From NCBI GenBank assembly GCA_903936705.1, contig CAIZWN010000079.1, forward strand, positions 62,001-126,000: 64,000 bases of DNA, in the 5' to 3' direction. Below, piece after piece: positions 53,177 through 62,091 of this stretch. Numbering within the stretch: position 1 is the stretch's first letter; each line of letters starts with the position of its first letter. The position numbers were made by a program, and so were the translations under genes. This DNA is from an uncultured Myxococcales bacterium (GTDB lineage Bacteria; Myxococcota_A; UBA9042; DTJE01). The notes below the pieces were generated by a model. That model was not told the DNA's origin. It saw nothing but the letters and a program-made list of their open reading frames with translations, and searched no databases.

Positions 53177-54588
53177 CCAGAACTTTCAAAGCAGTGCTGA
53201 TTGCCGCCATCTGGGTATTCCCGGCATGCGCCGTCGGTCCGAAATATCAGCGACCCGACACCGCGACGCCAAAGGAATTCCGCTTTGTTGTTGGCCCCCA
53301 GGAGGCGGCTTCGATTGCCGACCTGCCATGGTGGGAAATGTACAAGGACCCGATCCTGCTGGGACTGTTGCGGGAAGCGCTGGAAAACAACCAGGACCTT
53401 AGAAGCGCCGCAGCCCGGGTGGCCGAGGCCAGTTCGCTGGTCGGTGTGGCACGCGCAGATTTCTTCCCGACCGTCGGTCTGCAGGCCGAAGGGACATACG
53501 GCCAGCAGCAGGCCAAAAACTATCGTCCAGGCGTGGGCCCGTCCGGAAGCTTGAACGTCAGCCTGGGGATTTCGTGGGAACTGGACATCTGGGGACGTGT
53601 CCGCAACTCGAACGACGCAGCCAAGGCACAACTGCTGGCAACCGAGGAAGGGCGCCGCGCCGTCATTCTGACCCTGGTTTCAAACGTGGCCCAGACATAC
53701 TCGGAACTGATGGAACTGGATGTCGAACTGGAGATCGCACGGCGCACCACCGTCACGCGACAAGGAACCCTGGATCTGTTCACCAAGCGATCCCTTGGCG
53801 GCGTCGGCAATGACCTCGAAGTGACACAGGGCCGCGCCGAACTGGCCGTGACTTCCGCTGCAATCCCGGCCACCGAGCGAATGATTGCACTGAAGGAAAG
53901 CAAGATGTCGGTGCTGCTGGGACGATCTCCCGGCCCGATTGCACGAGCACTGTCCACTTCCGACGACGTACCCCTGGTGCTGCCGATGGGCGTGCCGGCC
54001 TCCCTGCTGGAGCGGCGCCCCGACGTGCGCGCAGCCGAGGACCAGGTGATGGCGTCAACCAGTTCCGTAGGTGTGGCGATCGCCAACCGGCTGCCGAAAC
54101 TTTCCCTGGAAGGCATCATCGGGCTGGCCGGGCCGACATTCCCAGCCACATTCAGCGGCAACGGCCTGAACTGGGGCGTGGGCGGCGGTTTGATGGCACC
54201 GATCTTCCAGGGCGGCCGGCTGTCGATGCAGGAACAGGCAGCCAAGGACCGCCTTGCCGGGGCCGTGGCCCAGTACCGTCAGACAGTCCTGACCGCGTGG
54301 CACGAGGTTTCGGACGCGGCCATCAGCGTCCGCAAGCTTCACGAGATAGCCGCCCAGCAGTCGATCCAGGTCACGTCCGCACTGACGGCCGAGCGCCTGG
54401 CACGCCTGCGATACGAGGGCGGGGTATCCGCGTACCTGGACGTTCTGGACGCGCAGCGTTCATCGTTCAACGCCGAATTGTCCCTGGCGCAAACCATGTC
54501 TGACGAGCGCGTAGCAATGATCCAGTTGTACCAGGCTCTGGGCGGCGGCTGGCAGGATCTGGTTCCAGTCCCGCAGAAGAAAAAATAG
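53173..54588 (+). CDS. Outer-membrane efflux channel, OprM/NodT family
   Basis: The 471-residue channel starts at a GTG whose bases overlap the stop of the pump gene. A lipoprotein-type signal (AVLIAAIWVFPAC) is followed by AVGPKYQRPDTATPKEF, the typical OprM start. Two outer-membrane-factor repeats follow (SAAARVAEASSLVGVARADFFPTVGL; AEDQVMASTSSVGVAIANRLPKLSL), with long coiled helices and FQGGRLSMQEQAA. It completes the tripartite pump with the two genes upstream. Confidence 0.96.
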   Translation: MTRTFKAVLIAAIWVFPACAVGPKYQRPDTATPKEFRFVVGPQEAASIADLPWWEMYKDPILLGLLREALENNQDLRSAAARVAEASSLVGVARADFFPTVGLQAEGTYGQQQAKNYRPGVGPSGSLNVSLGISWELDIWGRVRNSNDAAKAQLLATEEGRRAVILTLVSNVAQTYSELMELDVELEIARRTTVTRQGTLDLFTKRSLGGVGNDLEVTQGRAELAVTSAAIPATERMIALKESKMSVLLGRSPGPIARALSTSDDVPLVLPMGVPASLLERRPDVRAAEDQVMASTSSVGVAIANRLPKLSLEGIIGLAGPTFPATFSGNGLNWGVGGGLMAPIFQGGRLSMQEQAAKDRLAGAVAQYRQTVLTAWHEVSDAAISVRKLHEIAAQQSIQVTSALTAERLARLRYEGGVSAYLDVLDAQRSSFNAELSLAQTMSDERVAMIQLYQALGGGWQDLVPVPQKKK

Positions 54589-54761
54589 AGCACATCAGAG
54601 TCCGGCACCCGTCGGCACCTATGCAGACTGACCACCATCCGTAGAGCCAATGTCCGGGCGACACCAGAACTTGGGGCTGGCCACAATTCCCCCCGCCGTC
54701 CGAAGCGGGATAGGGCGGGCTTGATCCGCGAACTGATCGCGTCGGGGCCACGAGGGGGCTG

Positions 54762-55808
54762 TCAACCGCGGTGACGATCGTGAACGGCTGGCACGCTCTC
54801 GGTTCGCGGCCTGAACGAATCGGCATCGGCAAACGGCTCGCGCCCTCGGTCAAAGTCCGGTCGGTAGAAGTCCTGGGCCTCGATTTCCTGGACCAGGGCG
54901 TTGTCAAACCCCATGCGCTCGGCCAGTTCGACTACCCGCTGGTACTCGCCAACGGACGTGGGGCGCGAGAGAAGGATCTCGCCGGCCGCCCGGGCCGTCG
55001 GGAAGTACTGAGCCATCAAGGCGATTCGCAGACCGGTACCCAGTTCATCCCTCAGGAAGGACAGCGATTCGCGGATACCGGCCAGGTCGTTCGGCAACAC
55101 CAGCAGGCGCACGATCATGCCTCGCCTGATCGTGCCGTCGGGACCAAATTGGTTGTCGGTGCCGACCTGGCGCGCCATTTCCACCAGGGCCGCCCGCGCC
55201 GCGGCGACGTACCCGTCGACCCCGCTGAGGTCCCTGGCCGTTTCCTCGTCGGAATACCTCAGGTCAGGCAGATAGACGTCAACCACCCCGTCCAGCAGCT
55301 TCAAGGTTTCGACCGAATCGTACCCGCTGGAATTGAAGACCAGCGGCAGCGACAAACCCTTGGCAGCGGCAAGGTCCAGGCCCGCCAGTGCCCATGGCAC
55401 CACATGCGAAGGTGTGACCCAGTTTATGTTGTGCGCACCGCGACCCGCCAACTCGATGAAGGTTTCCGCGATGTCGGATGCCGATGCCGGGGTCTGCAAG
55501 CGCATTGCGGCCCCTTGGCTGATCGACTCGTTCTGGCAGTAGACGCAACGCAGGTTGCAGCCACCGAAGAAGACCGTGCCAGATCCGTGGGTCCCGGATA
55601 TCTCGGGTTCCTCGCCAAAATGCACGGTCGCCGCCGCGATGATGGCACCGCATGGAAGGCCGCACGTCCCGGTTCGACCTTCGTGTCGATCCACGTTGCA
55701 CGCTCGAGGGCACAGGCGGCACGGCGAGGCCAGCGCCTGCAGCACCTTGACCCTTTCAGCCAGTTCGCCCGACTGGGCCAGGGTCCGATAGGGCGGCAAC
55801 CAGTTCAT
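54762..55808 (-). CDS. Radical SAM protein, PflX/COG1313-like
   Basis: The 348-residue protein has the radical SAM cluster motif in FGGCNLRCVYCQN (C84, C88, C91) and SAM-binding-type segments. An extra N-terminal cysteine cluster (CRLCPRACNVDR ... GTC, residues 30-49) may bind another cluster. This matches the PflX group, related to pyruvate formate-lyase activating enzyme, whose target is unknown; no glycyl-radical enzyme gene is nearby. AAGGAAG precedes the ATG, which overlaps the rdgB stop by four bases. Confidence 0.88.
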   Translation of the reverse strand: MNWLPPYRTLAQSGELAERVKVLQALASPCRLCPRACNVDRHEGRTGTCGLPCGAIIAAATVHFGEEPEISGTHGSGTVFFGGCNLRCVYCQNESISQGAAMRLQTPASASDIAETFIELAGRGAHNINWVTPSHVVPWALAGLDLAAAKGLSLPLVFNSSGYDSVETLKLLDGVVDVYLPDLRYSDEETARDLSGVDGYVAAARAALVEMARQVGTDNQFGPDGTIRRGMIVRLLVLPNDLAGIRESLSFLRDELGTGLRIALMAQYFPTARAAGEILLSRPTSVGEYQRVVELAERMGFDNALVQEIEAQDFYRPDFDRGREPFADADSFRPRTESVPAVHDRHRG

Positions 55809-56542
55809 GAAGGCTTCCTTGCGACCAGGCCCGCCGAAACTGCCGAGTCCTCGATGCCGAAAATCGTGGAAAGCGCCTTTCGCAGCACGCGGAACGCTTG
55901 TCCCCGATGCGAGAAGCCGTTCTTCTGATCCGGCGTCAGCTGGGCGAAGGTACGACCGACGTCATCCCTGAAGAATACCGGGTCATAACCGAAACCGTCG
56001 TGCCCCCTGGGCTGGTCGATTATGCGTCCGGAAACTTCACCCTCGGCAGCCAGCAGCAACGTCCCGGGTGGCGCAAGAGGATGCCCTTCAATCAGGCGCA
56101 CCCCCCCGGCATTCAGCAAAACCCCGTCCGGCAGGTCGACTGAACGAAGGAGGCAGGCAACGTGGCAGACGAAACGCGCGCTACGGTCCTCGACGCCATG
56201 CAACGCACGCAGCAACTTCCCGATATTTGCGCCGTCGTCGTGACCGTCGCCGCCGGCGTATCTGGCCGAATGCACCCCTGGCGCACCGCCAAGGGCGACG
56301 ACCTCCAGACCGGAGTCGTCCGCGAACGTCGGCAAGCCAGTCGCGGCAAAGACCCCGGCTGCCTTCAAAACCGCATTGTCCAGAAATGTTTCACCCGTCT
56401 CGTCGGCCAGGCAATGGACTCCGACTTCGGCGGGACCCAGAACCTTGATCGGAAGGCCGTCAAGAATTCCCGCAACCTCACGAACCTTACCCGCGTTGAA
56501 GGTTGCAAAAACAAGGCGCCGCATCTCGATTTCCGGGTTCAT
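55805..56542 (-). CDS. rdgB: RdgB/HAM1-family non-canonical purine NTP pyrophosphatase
   Basis: It hydrolyses dITP, ITP and XTP to keep them out of nucleic acids. The product has the family marks: FATFNAGKVREVAGIL at the start, FADDSGLEVVALGGAPGVHSARYAG, the signature GHDGFGYDPVF and the C-terminal NGFSHRGQAFR. From 56542 (ATG overlapping the protease stop by four bases, with AAGGG upstream) it is 245 residues; the family-typical start MRRLVFATFN lies at 56524. It is translationally coupled with the genes on both sides. Confidence 0.95.
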   Translation of the reverse strand: MNPEIEMRRLVFATFNAGKVREVAGILDGLPIKVLGPAEVGVHCLADETGETFLDNAVLKAAGVFAATGLPTFADDSGLEVVALGGAPGVHSARYAGGDGHDDGANIGKLLRALHGVEDRSARFVCHVACLLRSVDLPDGVLLNAGGVRLIEGHPLAPPGTLLLAAEGEVSGRIIDQPRGHDGFGYDPVFFRDDVGRTFAQLTPDQKNGFSHRGQAFRVLRKALSTIFGIEDSAVSAGLVARKPS

Positions 56543-59394
56543 GGCGCGGCCCTTATCGGCAACCTCAGCCAGGTACTGCCGTCACGTCGGTCGATGAAAT
56601 CCACGGAACCACTCCACAAGGTGCCCGATGCTGGCGCCTTGGGAGTCGAAACCGCCTGCATTCGAACCTTCGTCTGAACGGTCGGCCACAGACGCACCCT
56701 CTGGGATCCCTCGACCGATCCAACCAGTGCCACGCGTTCGCGAGTCACAAAGCGCTCCGTAAGTTTCACCTCGCCGGACGGCCCGCCACGCACGGCCCTG
56801 CCGGCGCGGATTTCCAGGTTCCAATCGTTGCTGCCAGCCGCCGGCGGAACCTTCAGCACAACGGTCAACTTGCGGTTACTGAAGCCGGTCTGCACCGCAG
56901 CACGCCCCTCCTTGTCCAGAATGTTGACCGCGACATCCGTAAAGCGATTCCAGTCCTGAGGGGACATCTCCAAATCGAACTCAACGGCTTCGATCTCGGT
57001 TGAAGTCGTGAATCCATGCTTGATGAAGTCGCCTTCCAGTTGCCTGCTGAAAGTCCTCTCGTACCCGCGAATCTCGCCGTTGACCTCGCCGTCAAACGGC
57101 ACCGACAGACGGTTTGCGACCATTATATCGGCAGCAGGTGCCTTGCCTGGATCGGCCCGCAGAACGCCGACCGGTGCGGCCTCCAGACCACCGAAACGAA
57201 CCTGGACATCCACCGTGGACTGGACTGCCGGAACAAGAGCACCAACAAGATCCAGCTCGAAAGTACCACCCTCGCCCAGGTCCGAATTTGACAGGGTCCA
57301 CAAAACCTCGCGACCATCCTGGGACGAGACCATGCCGTCGCGCGGCAGTCGGTGCCCGCCACCATCGTAGATTGCCGCCAGAATCGATGCCGGCTTCCCC
57401 CGCGAAGGGCGCACCGTCACGGCCCACGTTGTAGTGCCCGGTGGAGGCACCAAAAAGATGCGCTCGACGCCGCCAGGCTTGACCACGACCCCACGCCGCT
57501 GGACACTGGGCGGACCATCACCGGCCTCGGGACGATCCGGGACAACCACGGCCACCGGGAACCTGAAGGACAGCCCCCCCGAGGCCCGGCCCGTGACCAC
57601 CCCCACGTGCAGTCCTGGTGCAGCAACCGCAGATCGGTCGACCCAGACGCGGAAGGTCGAAGATTCGGACCCTCGAAGCGCCAGGTTGTTCGAGGAGAGT
57701 CGAATGAAGCTGGAATCCGCGGACAGGGCGAACCTGGTCCACGACTGCGAACGAACCGACCCCGGGGCGCCTGAGAGGTACCGGGCCTTCACCTGCACAT
57801 CCACAGGGTCGGCTGTGCCGGGCGCCCAGCCGCCAGCGCGCCAGAATGCCGCCCCAGCCTTTCGCCCGGCCAGAGTCGGAACATCCGTGACCGGATCGAC
57901 GGACGCGATCCACCTGGCATCGACGTCCTTCGAACGCGCCAACAAGGATGAATAAGTCCTTCCGACATCCATCATGCCGGCACCCAGATCCAGGGGACCG
58001 AAACCTGGCACCGCACGTGCGCCGTCCTCAAGCGCCTGTCGAACCATACCCGAATGCCACGATGCGTCCTTTTGGCTGGCCTTGAAGGCAGACAGGACCA
58101 GCGCCGTCGCGCCGGCGACCTGAGGTGCCGCCATGGACGTCCCCCTCATGACGTCGCGCCGCTCCCACGGGGGAACAGACGAGGCCGCAATTCCGGGGGC
58201 CGCGACGTCCGGCTTGGCCACCTCGCCGCCACGGGAACTGAACGGGAAGACCTGGACGATTCCCGGGGCTCCTACCAGCCCCTGCGACAGGCCGGGCGTC
58301 AGTACCGCCGCAACCGCCACCACGCCACGCGAGGCGCCAGGAGTTCCGACGGTGGAAAGCCCTGGCCCCTGGTTGCCAGCCGATGTCACGACCACAACGC
58401 CAGGGTTATCCTCCTGAAACCGCTCAAGGAATCGGTCTATGTCGGAATCTCCTTCGATCTCGGACCCGACCCCATACGAGATGTTGGCCACGACTGGCAC
58501 GCCCTTCTCGCGCCCCCAGGTTGCGGCAAACTCCAGGGCCTTCTTCATGCTCTCGGTCACGGTCGCGCCGCCGGCCAGGACGTTGTTACCGATCTTCAGC
58601 GACAGCACCTGTGCCCCGGGCGCGATCCCGTCGAAGCCGTCCTTCCCGTTCAGCCCGAAGCCCGCGGCGATACCTGCCACATGGGTTCCATGGCTGCCTG
58701 CCACCACGTGCAACTCCAGCCGCCGCGGCACATCGTCGCCCATCCGGACCGAGACCGGGACCTTTGCAGCATCGCGGGATGGGTCACCTCCGCCACCAAG
58801 TCGCACGTGTTCTTGCGCCTTCTCGAACGATCGCAGAACCGGCTCGCCTGCAAGGTCGTGGTCGCCATCGCGATCGATGACTGCCCTGAACTCGCCATCG
58901 GAACCCTTGAAGACGAACACGGCGATGCGATCATCGTTACGCCCGTTTCCTGTCAGGTCGGCAACCGGCGAATTCCGGAACCGCGATTCGTCAAGGAAGC
59001 CCAAGGTGGATTCGGCACCCTCGACATATCCAGGAACCTTGTCCACGCCGTGAACGTACGATCCGCCTGCCCGCCAAACCGTCCGCCCAGCCTCGTCCAC
59101 TTCCCGGGACAGCGGCCCCAACTCCACGACCGATTCGCCTGTAAAATCCCGCGCATCTACCACCTTGACCAGGCCGGTAGTCGTGCGCAGAAGCCCCGGG
59201 GCGCCAGGGTCCACCCCGGTGTCCAGCACCGCAATCACCACACCACGGCCATCCCAGGTCGGGTTTGCGGCACGAAAAGCCGCAGCGCCGATAGCCCTGG
59301 TATCCAGGTGGTCATCAAAGGCTTCCGCAAACACCCCGTTTTCGACGGAAAATGCCGCGCAAGCCACCACCACCGCCGTCAACCACCGCTTCAT
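56539..59394 (-). CDS. Tripeptidyl-peptidase II-like subtilisin-family (S8) serine protease
   Basis: The 951-residue protein has a signal peptide (MKRWLTAVVVACAAFSVENGVFA), so it is exported. The catalytic triad is complete: D58 in VLDTGVDPG, H235 in GSHGTHVAG and S420 in RGTSMAAP, with oxyanion N341 in SAGNQGPG. About 177 residues separate Asp and His, against about 30 in subtilisin; such an insertion is the mark of tripeptidyl-peptidase II relatives. The C-terminal half is beta-rich. It is first in a coupled set with rdgB and the radical SAM gene. Substrates unknown, presumably extracellular or periplasmic proteins. Confidence 0.9.
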   Translation of the reverse strand: MKRWLTAVVVACAAFSVENGVFAEAFDDHLDTRAIGAAAFRAANPTWDGRGVVIAVLDTGVDPGAPGLLRTTTGLVKVVDARDFTGESVVELGPLSREVDEAGRTVWRAGGSYVHGVDKVPGYVEGAESTLGFLDESRFRNSPVADLTGNGRNDDRIAVFVFKGSDGEFRAVIDRDGDHDLAGEPVLRSFEKAQEHVRLGGGGDPSRDAAKVPVSVRMGDDVPRRLELHVVAGSHGTHVAGIAAGFGLNGKDGFDGIAPGAQVLSLKIGNNVLAGGATVTESMKKALEFAATWGREKGVPVVANISYGVGSEIEGDSDIDRFLERFQEDNPGVVVVTSAGNQGPGLSTVGTPGASRGVVAVAAVLTPGLSQGLVGAPGIVQVFPFSSRGGEVAKPDVAAPGIAASSVPPWERRDVMRGTSMAAPQVAGATALVLSAFKASQKDASWHSGMVRQALEDGARAVPGFGPLDLGAGMMDVGRTYSSLLARSKDVDARWIASVDPVTDVPTLAGRKAGAAFWRAGGWAPGTADPVDVQVKARYLSGAPGSVRSQSWTRFALSADSSFIRLSSNNLALRGSESSTFRVWVDRSAVAAPGLHVGVVTGRASGGLSFRFPVAVVVPDRPEAGDGPPSVQRRGVVVKPGGVERIFLVPPPGTTTWAVTVRPSRGKPASILAAIYDGGGHRLPRDGMVSSQDGREVLWTLSNSDLGEGGTFELDLVGALVPAVQSTVDVQVRFGGLEAAPVGVLRADPGKAPAADIMVANRLSVPFDGEVNGEIRGYERTFSRQLEGDFIKHGFTTSTEIEAVEFDLEMSPQDWNRFTDVAVNILDKEGRAAVQTGFSNRKLTVVLKVPPAAGSNDWNLEIRAGRAVRGGPSGEVKLTERFVTRERVALVGSVEGSQRVRLWPTVQTKVRMQAVSTPKAPASGTLWSGSVDFIDRRDGSTWLRLPIRAAP

Positions 59395-59421
59395 TCATGC
59401 CTCCGGCCTGGAAACTGGCCG

Positions 59422-59427
59422 ATTGTA
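59422..59427 (-). promoter_or_regulatory. Possible -10 box of the protease operon
   Basis: TACAAT on the minus strand, 28 bases before the protease ATG, a five-of-six match. No good -35 is seen at the right spacing. Imperfect ten-base direct repeats (CCTCGATACG, CCTCGATGCG) lie just upstream. Confidence 0.35.
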
Positions 59428-59487
59428 CCACCTCGATACGCCTCGATGCGCCTTGTTCAGAAGCGACCGACGTGGCATCCTCCCGAC

Positions 59488-60522
59488 ATGAACACAGTCA
59501 TGCTGATCCTGCTGTCGGGATTCATAGGGACCGTTGCGGCACTGGCCCCAATCGCCTGCACGCTGGAGGGGCAAGCCAGTCGAGCATTCAGGGAGGCCTG
59601 CAACCAAGGGGACGTGGCCGGAAAACCGGCCATTACCAGCCGACCAAGTTGCGGCCCACGCGCCGATTCGGAATCCCATCTTGCCGCGGCGAGAACCCTG
59701 ATGGTCCAGTTCCAGCGACTGAACCCGATGGTCGTCCAGCAGACGAACCCGGACGTACTGATTACCGACTACTCCTGGGACGGAGGCGGCGGGCGGGAAC
59801 TGTCTCGGCAGGACGTCAACAAACTTCGCTGGAGACTGCCCCAGCGCCCTCGCATCGTGCTGGCATACGTCAGCGTTGGCGAGGCGGAAGACTACCGCTA
59901 CTACTGGACACAAGCGGCAGGCGGTGGGTCGGCGTCGTTCCTGGACCGTCCGAACCCGAAATGGCCCGGCAACGTTCGCGTACGATTCTGGGATCCAGCC
60001 TGGCATCGCGTTCTTTACAGCGGCCGAGATTCCTGGATCGACCGGATCGTGGACGCAGGGTTCGACGGGGTGTTCCTTGATACCGTGGATGCTGCCGAGT
60101 CCTGGGCCGAGGACGGGCGCCGCGATGCACCAGACCAGATGAACCGTTTGATCGCGTCCCTGGCGGCACACGCCCGCAAGAAGGTCCCGGGTTTTCTGGT
60201 AATCGCCTCGAACCCGTTCGTCCTTCTTGAGCGCACGCCCGTCGCCGACGCCTTGTCTGGCATAGTCGCAGAAGACCACCTTCTGAAGGGCGACACGCTG
60301 CGGCCCCCAGAAGCGATAGAGGCCATCCTGACGCCACTTCGACGTGCCGCACGGGAAGGCCTGACAATTCTCGCGGTGGAATACCCCGGTTCCCGACCAG
60401 GCCGCGAACGCTTTGCATCCCTTTGTTCCCAAGAGGGTTTCCTTTGCTATTCCGGTGTCCGGGCGCTGGACCGTCCCGGGACGATGGTACCGTTGCAGAC
60501 GCAATCGGAGGTATGGCCATGA
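59488..60522 (+). CDS. GH114-like (endo-alpha-1,4-polygalactosaminidase, TM1410-type) glycosidase
   Basis: The 344-residue protein has an N-terminal export segment (MLILLSGFIGTVAALA). It folds as a TIM barrel of the GH114/TM1410 type: PDVLITDYSWDGGG, IVLAYVSVGEAEDYRYYW, VRFWDPAWHRVL, DAGFDGVFLDTVDAAESW and LTILAVEYPG. Such enzymes cleave galactosamine-containing exopolysaccharide. A much longer in-frame reading back to 58054 lies antisense to the protease gene and lacks family similarity, so the ATG at 59488 is used. It overlaps the PilZ gene by four bases. Confidence 0.82.
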   Translation: MNTVMLILLSGFIGTVAALAPIACTLEGQASRAFREACNQGDVAGKPAITSRPSCGPRADSESHLAAARTLMVQFQRLNPMVVQQTNPDVLITDYSWDGGGGRELSRQDVNKLRWRLPQRPRIVLAYVSVGEAEDYRYYWTQAAGGGSASFLDRPNPKWPGNVRVRFWDPAWHRVLYSGRDSWIDRIVDAGFDGVFLDTVDAAESWAEDGRRDAPDQMNRLIASLAAHARKKVPGFLVIASNPFVLLERTPVADALSGIVAEDHLLKGDTLRPPEAIEAILTPLRRAAREGLTILAVEYPGSRPGRERFASLCSQEGFLCYSGVRALDRPGTMVPLQTQSEVWP

Positions 60523-60905
60523 CCGAGCGACGGAGTTCCCAGCGACGACCATTCACAGGCGAGGTCGAGATTCTTGAACAGGTCCGGGGACACTCGGGAA
60601 CAGCAATCGCCAGGGACATCAGCGCAACTGGAATGTTCCTGATGACGATGGCGCCCTACCGCCTTGGCGAATCGGTCAGCGTGCGCTTCCTGTTGCCTTC
60701 GTCTTCCTGTCATATCGAGGTCGCCGGGTGCGTGATCCGCTTACAGCCGCCAGAAGAGGGGCTGAATCCGTCAATGGTAGGGGTCGTCCTGAGGTTCGAC
60801 GATGCCGACAATTGGGCGTTGTCCGAGGTAGGCCGCTACGTCGGGAAAGCCCCGCGCGTTGCCGCCGTGGTCATGACATCGGACGAGCCTTCCCTGCCGC
60901 GGTAG
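60519..60905 (+). CDS. PilZ-domain c-di-GMP-binding protein
   Basis: The 128-residue single-domain protein starts MTERRSSQRRPFTGEVEI. The Arg-rich motif RRSSQR and the DISATGMF (DxSxxG) motif form the cyclic di-GMP binding site of PilZ. GGAGGT lies seven bases upstream of the ATG at 60519, whose ATGA overlaps the stop of the glycosidase gene; starts further upstream are rejected. Coupling suggests that c-di-GMP signalling and exopolysaccharide cleavage are linked. Its 3' end overlaps the convergent MFS gene by 35 bases. Confidence 0.9.
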   Translation: MTERRSSQRRPFTGEVEILEQVRGHSGTAIARDISATGMFLMTMAPYRLGESVSVRFLLPSSSCHIEVAGCVIRLQPPEEGLNPSMVGVVLRFDDADNWALSEVGRYVGKAPRVAAVVMTSDEPSLPR

Positions 60906-62067
60906 AGCCCGTTGATCGTCCCACCACCAGGGACATCGCCAACAGGAACGCCGGACCGCCGGCAAGGGCCCAGGTCAACCCGAATCCGCCGTCTGCCTGC
61001 CCGTCCTGAAGCCGCTCGGCCACAGCCCCGACAACCCAGGGGCTGATCGCGCCAACCATCCCGGCTGCCGCAGACAGCCACCCGATCACCGAAGTCTCAA
61101 GCCCCGGGAATGGACGCGCAGCAAATCCCTGCAATGCCGGGGCACAGATGCTCATGGCCAGGCCGAAGACGGCAACCCCGATGAACGCCACGGCAATCTG
61201 CCCCGACAATAGGACGACTACCCAGGCCGCCGCGGCAATCAACGACAGCCGCGCAACAAATCGGCGCGCGTCGTCCAGATCCACGCGCCCCGCCATCAGC
61301 AATCGCCCCGCTGTCATCGACGCCCAGAACACCGCAACCGAGGCCGCAGCTACTGGCACCGAGGCGCCGAAGCGATCCCTGAACCATGTCGGCAGCCAGA
61401 TTGAAGGACCCGTTTCGGCCGCAATGTACAACGCCATGGCCAGGGCACCGCGACGGAACTTTCCATTTTTCCACAGCGCCACGCCGGCCGACTGATGGAC
61501 TGTCGCGCCTGTCGACTGCTGACTTGCAACCTCGCGCCCAGCGCCCGACAACACCAGCCAGACCAGCACCAGGGCATTCAGTCCTGCCACCATGGCAAAC
61601 AGCAGACGCCACGTCCCTCCGGCCTCAAGCACGAATCCTGCTGCCAGGGGAACTATGACCGACCCGAGGGCGTAGGAACCATGAGCCAGGCTCAACAGAT
61701 GCCCCCGCCTGGCCCCACCGGCCCTGGCCAGAATTGCCGTTGCCGTGACGTCGGCGACCCCGGCGGCGCCGTAAACCAGCGCCACCATCCGTGCGATCTC
61801 CAGGGATTGGACGGAAGCGAACGCCACTACCGCCACAACCTGCACAACCGCGCCCGACAGCAACAGCACGCGGGGACGAACCCGATGCCCAAGGGCCCCG
61901 ACCGACATCACCGCAACCGCAAAACCGGCACAAACGGCTGCTACGACCGAACCAACTCCCTCATATGACGTTCCAAGAGACAAGGCGATCAGCGGCAGAC
62001 ACGGGGCAAGCAGCGAAGCCGAGGCTGCCCGCGATGGAAACACGGCCAGGAGCGGAGCGAAGGACAT
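60871..62067 (-). CDS. Major facilitator superfamily transporter
   Basis: The product (about 398 residues) has about twelve hydrophobic helices in two halves, a basic loop GHRVRPRVLLLSG after helix 2 and a hydrophilic central loop (GAGREVASQQSTGATVHQS). The start PLLAVFPSRAASASLLAPCLPLIA and the GLAMSICAPALQGFA segment resemble sugar/drug MFS permeases. A TTG at 62082 with a weak ribosome site is an alternative start. It follows the unknown membrane-anchored gene within 25 bases. Substrate unknown. Confidence 0.82.
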   Translation of the reverse strand: MSFAPLLAVFPSRAASASLLAPCLPLIALSLGTSYEGVGSVVAAVCAGFAVAVMSVGALGHRVRPRVLLLSGAVVQVVAVVAFASVQSLEIARMVALVYGAAGVADVTATAILARAGGARRGHLLSLAHGSYALGSVIVPLAAGFVLEAGGTWRLLFAMVAGLNALVLVWLVLSGAGREVASQQSTGATVHQSAGVALWKNGKFRRGALAMALYIAAETGPSIWLPTWFRDRFGASVPVAAASVAVFWASMTAGRLLMAGRVDLDDARRFVARLSLIAAAAWVVVLLSGQIAVAFIGVAVFGLAMSICAPALQGFAARPFPGLETSVIGWLSAAAGMVGAISPWVVGAVAERLQDGQADGGFGLTWALAGGPAFLLAMSLVVGRSTGSTAAGKARPMS

Positions 62068-62091
62068 GATGCGGAGTTTCAACAGCGGTAC

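Noticed and set aside
54660-54720. CCCGCC/GGCGGG inverted repeat between the convergent channel and radical SAM genes as a terminator
   Set aside because: Arms are far apart and no T-run follows on either strand.
58054-59487. Long N-terminal extension of the GH114-like gene
   Set aside because: It runs antisense through the protease gene and has no export signal; the ATG at 59488 gives a proper signal and domain start.
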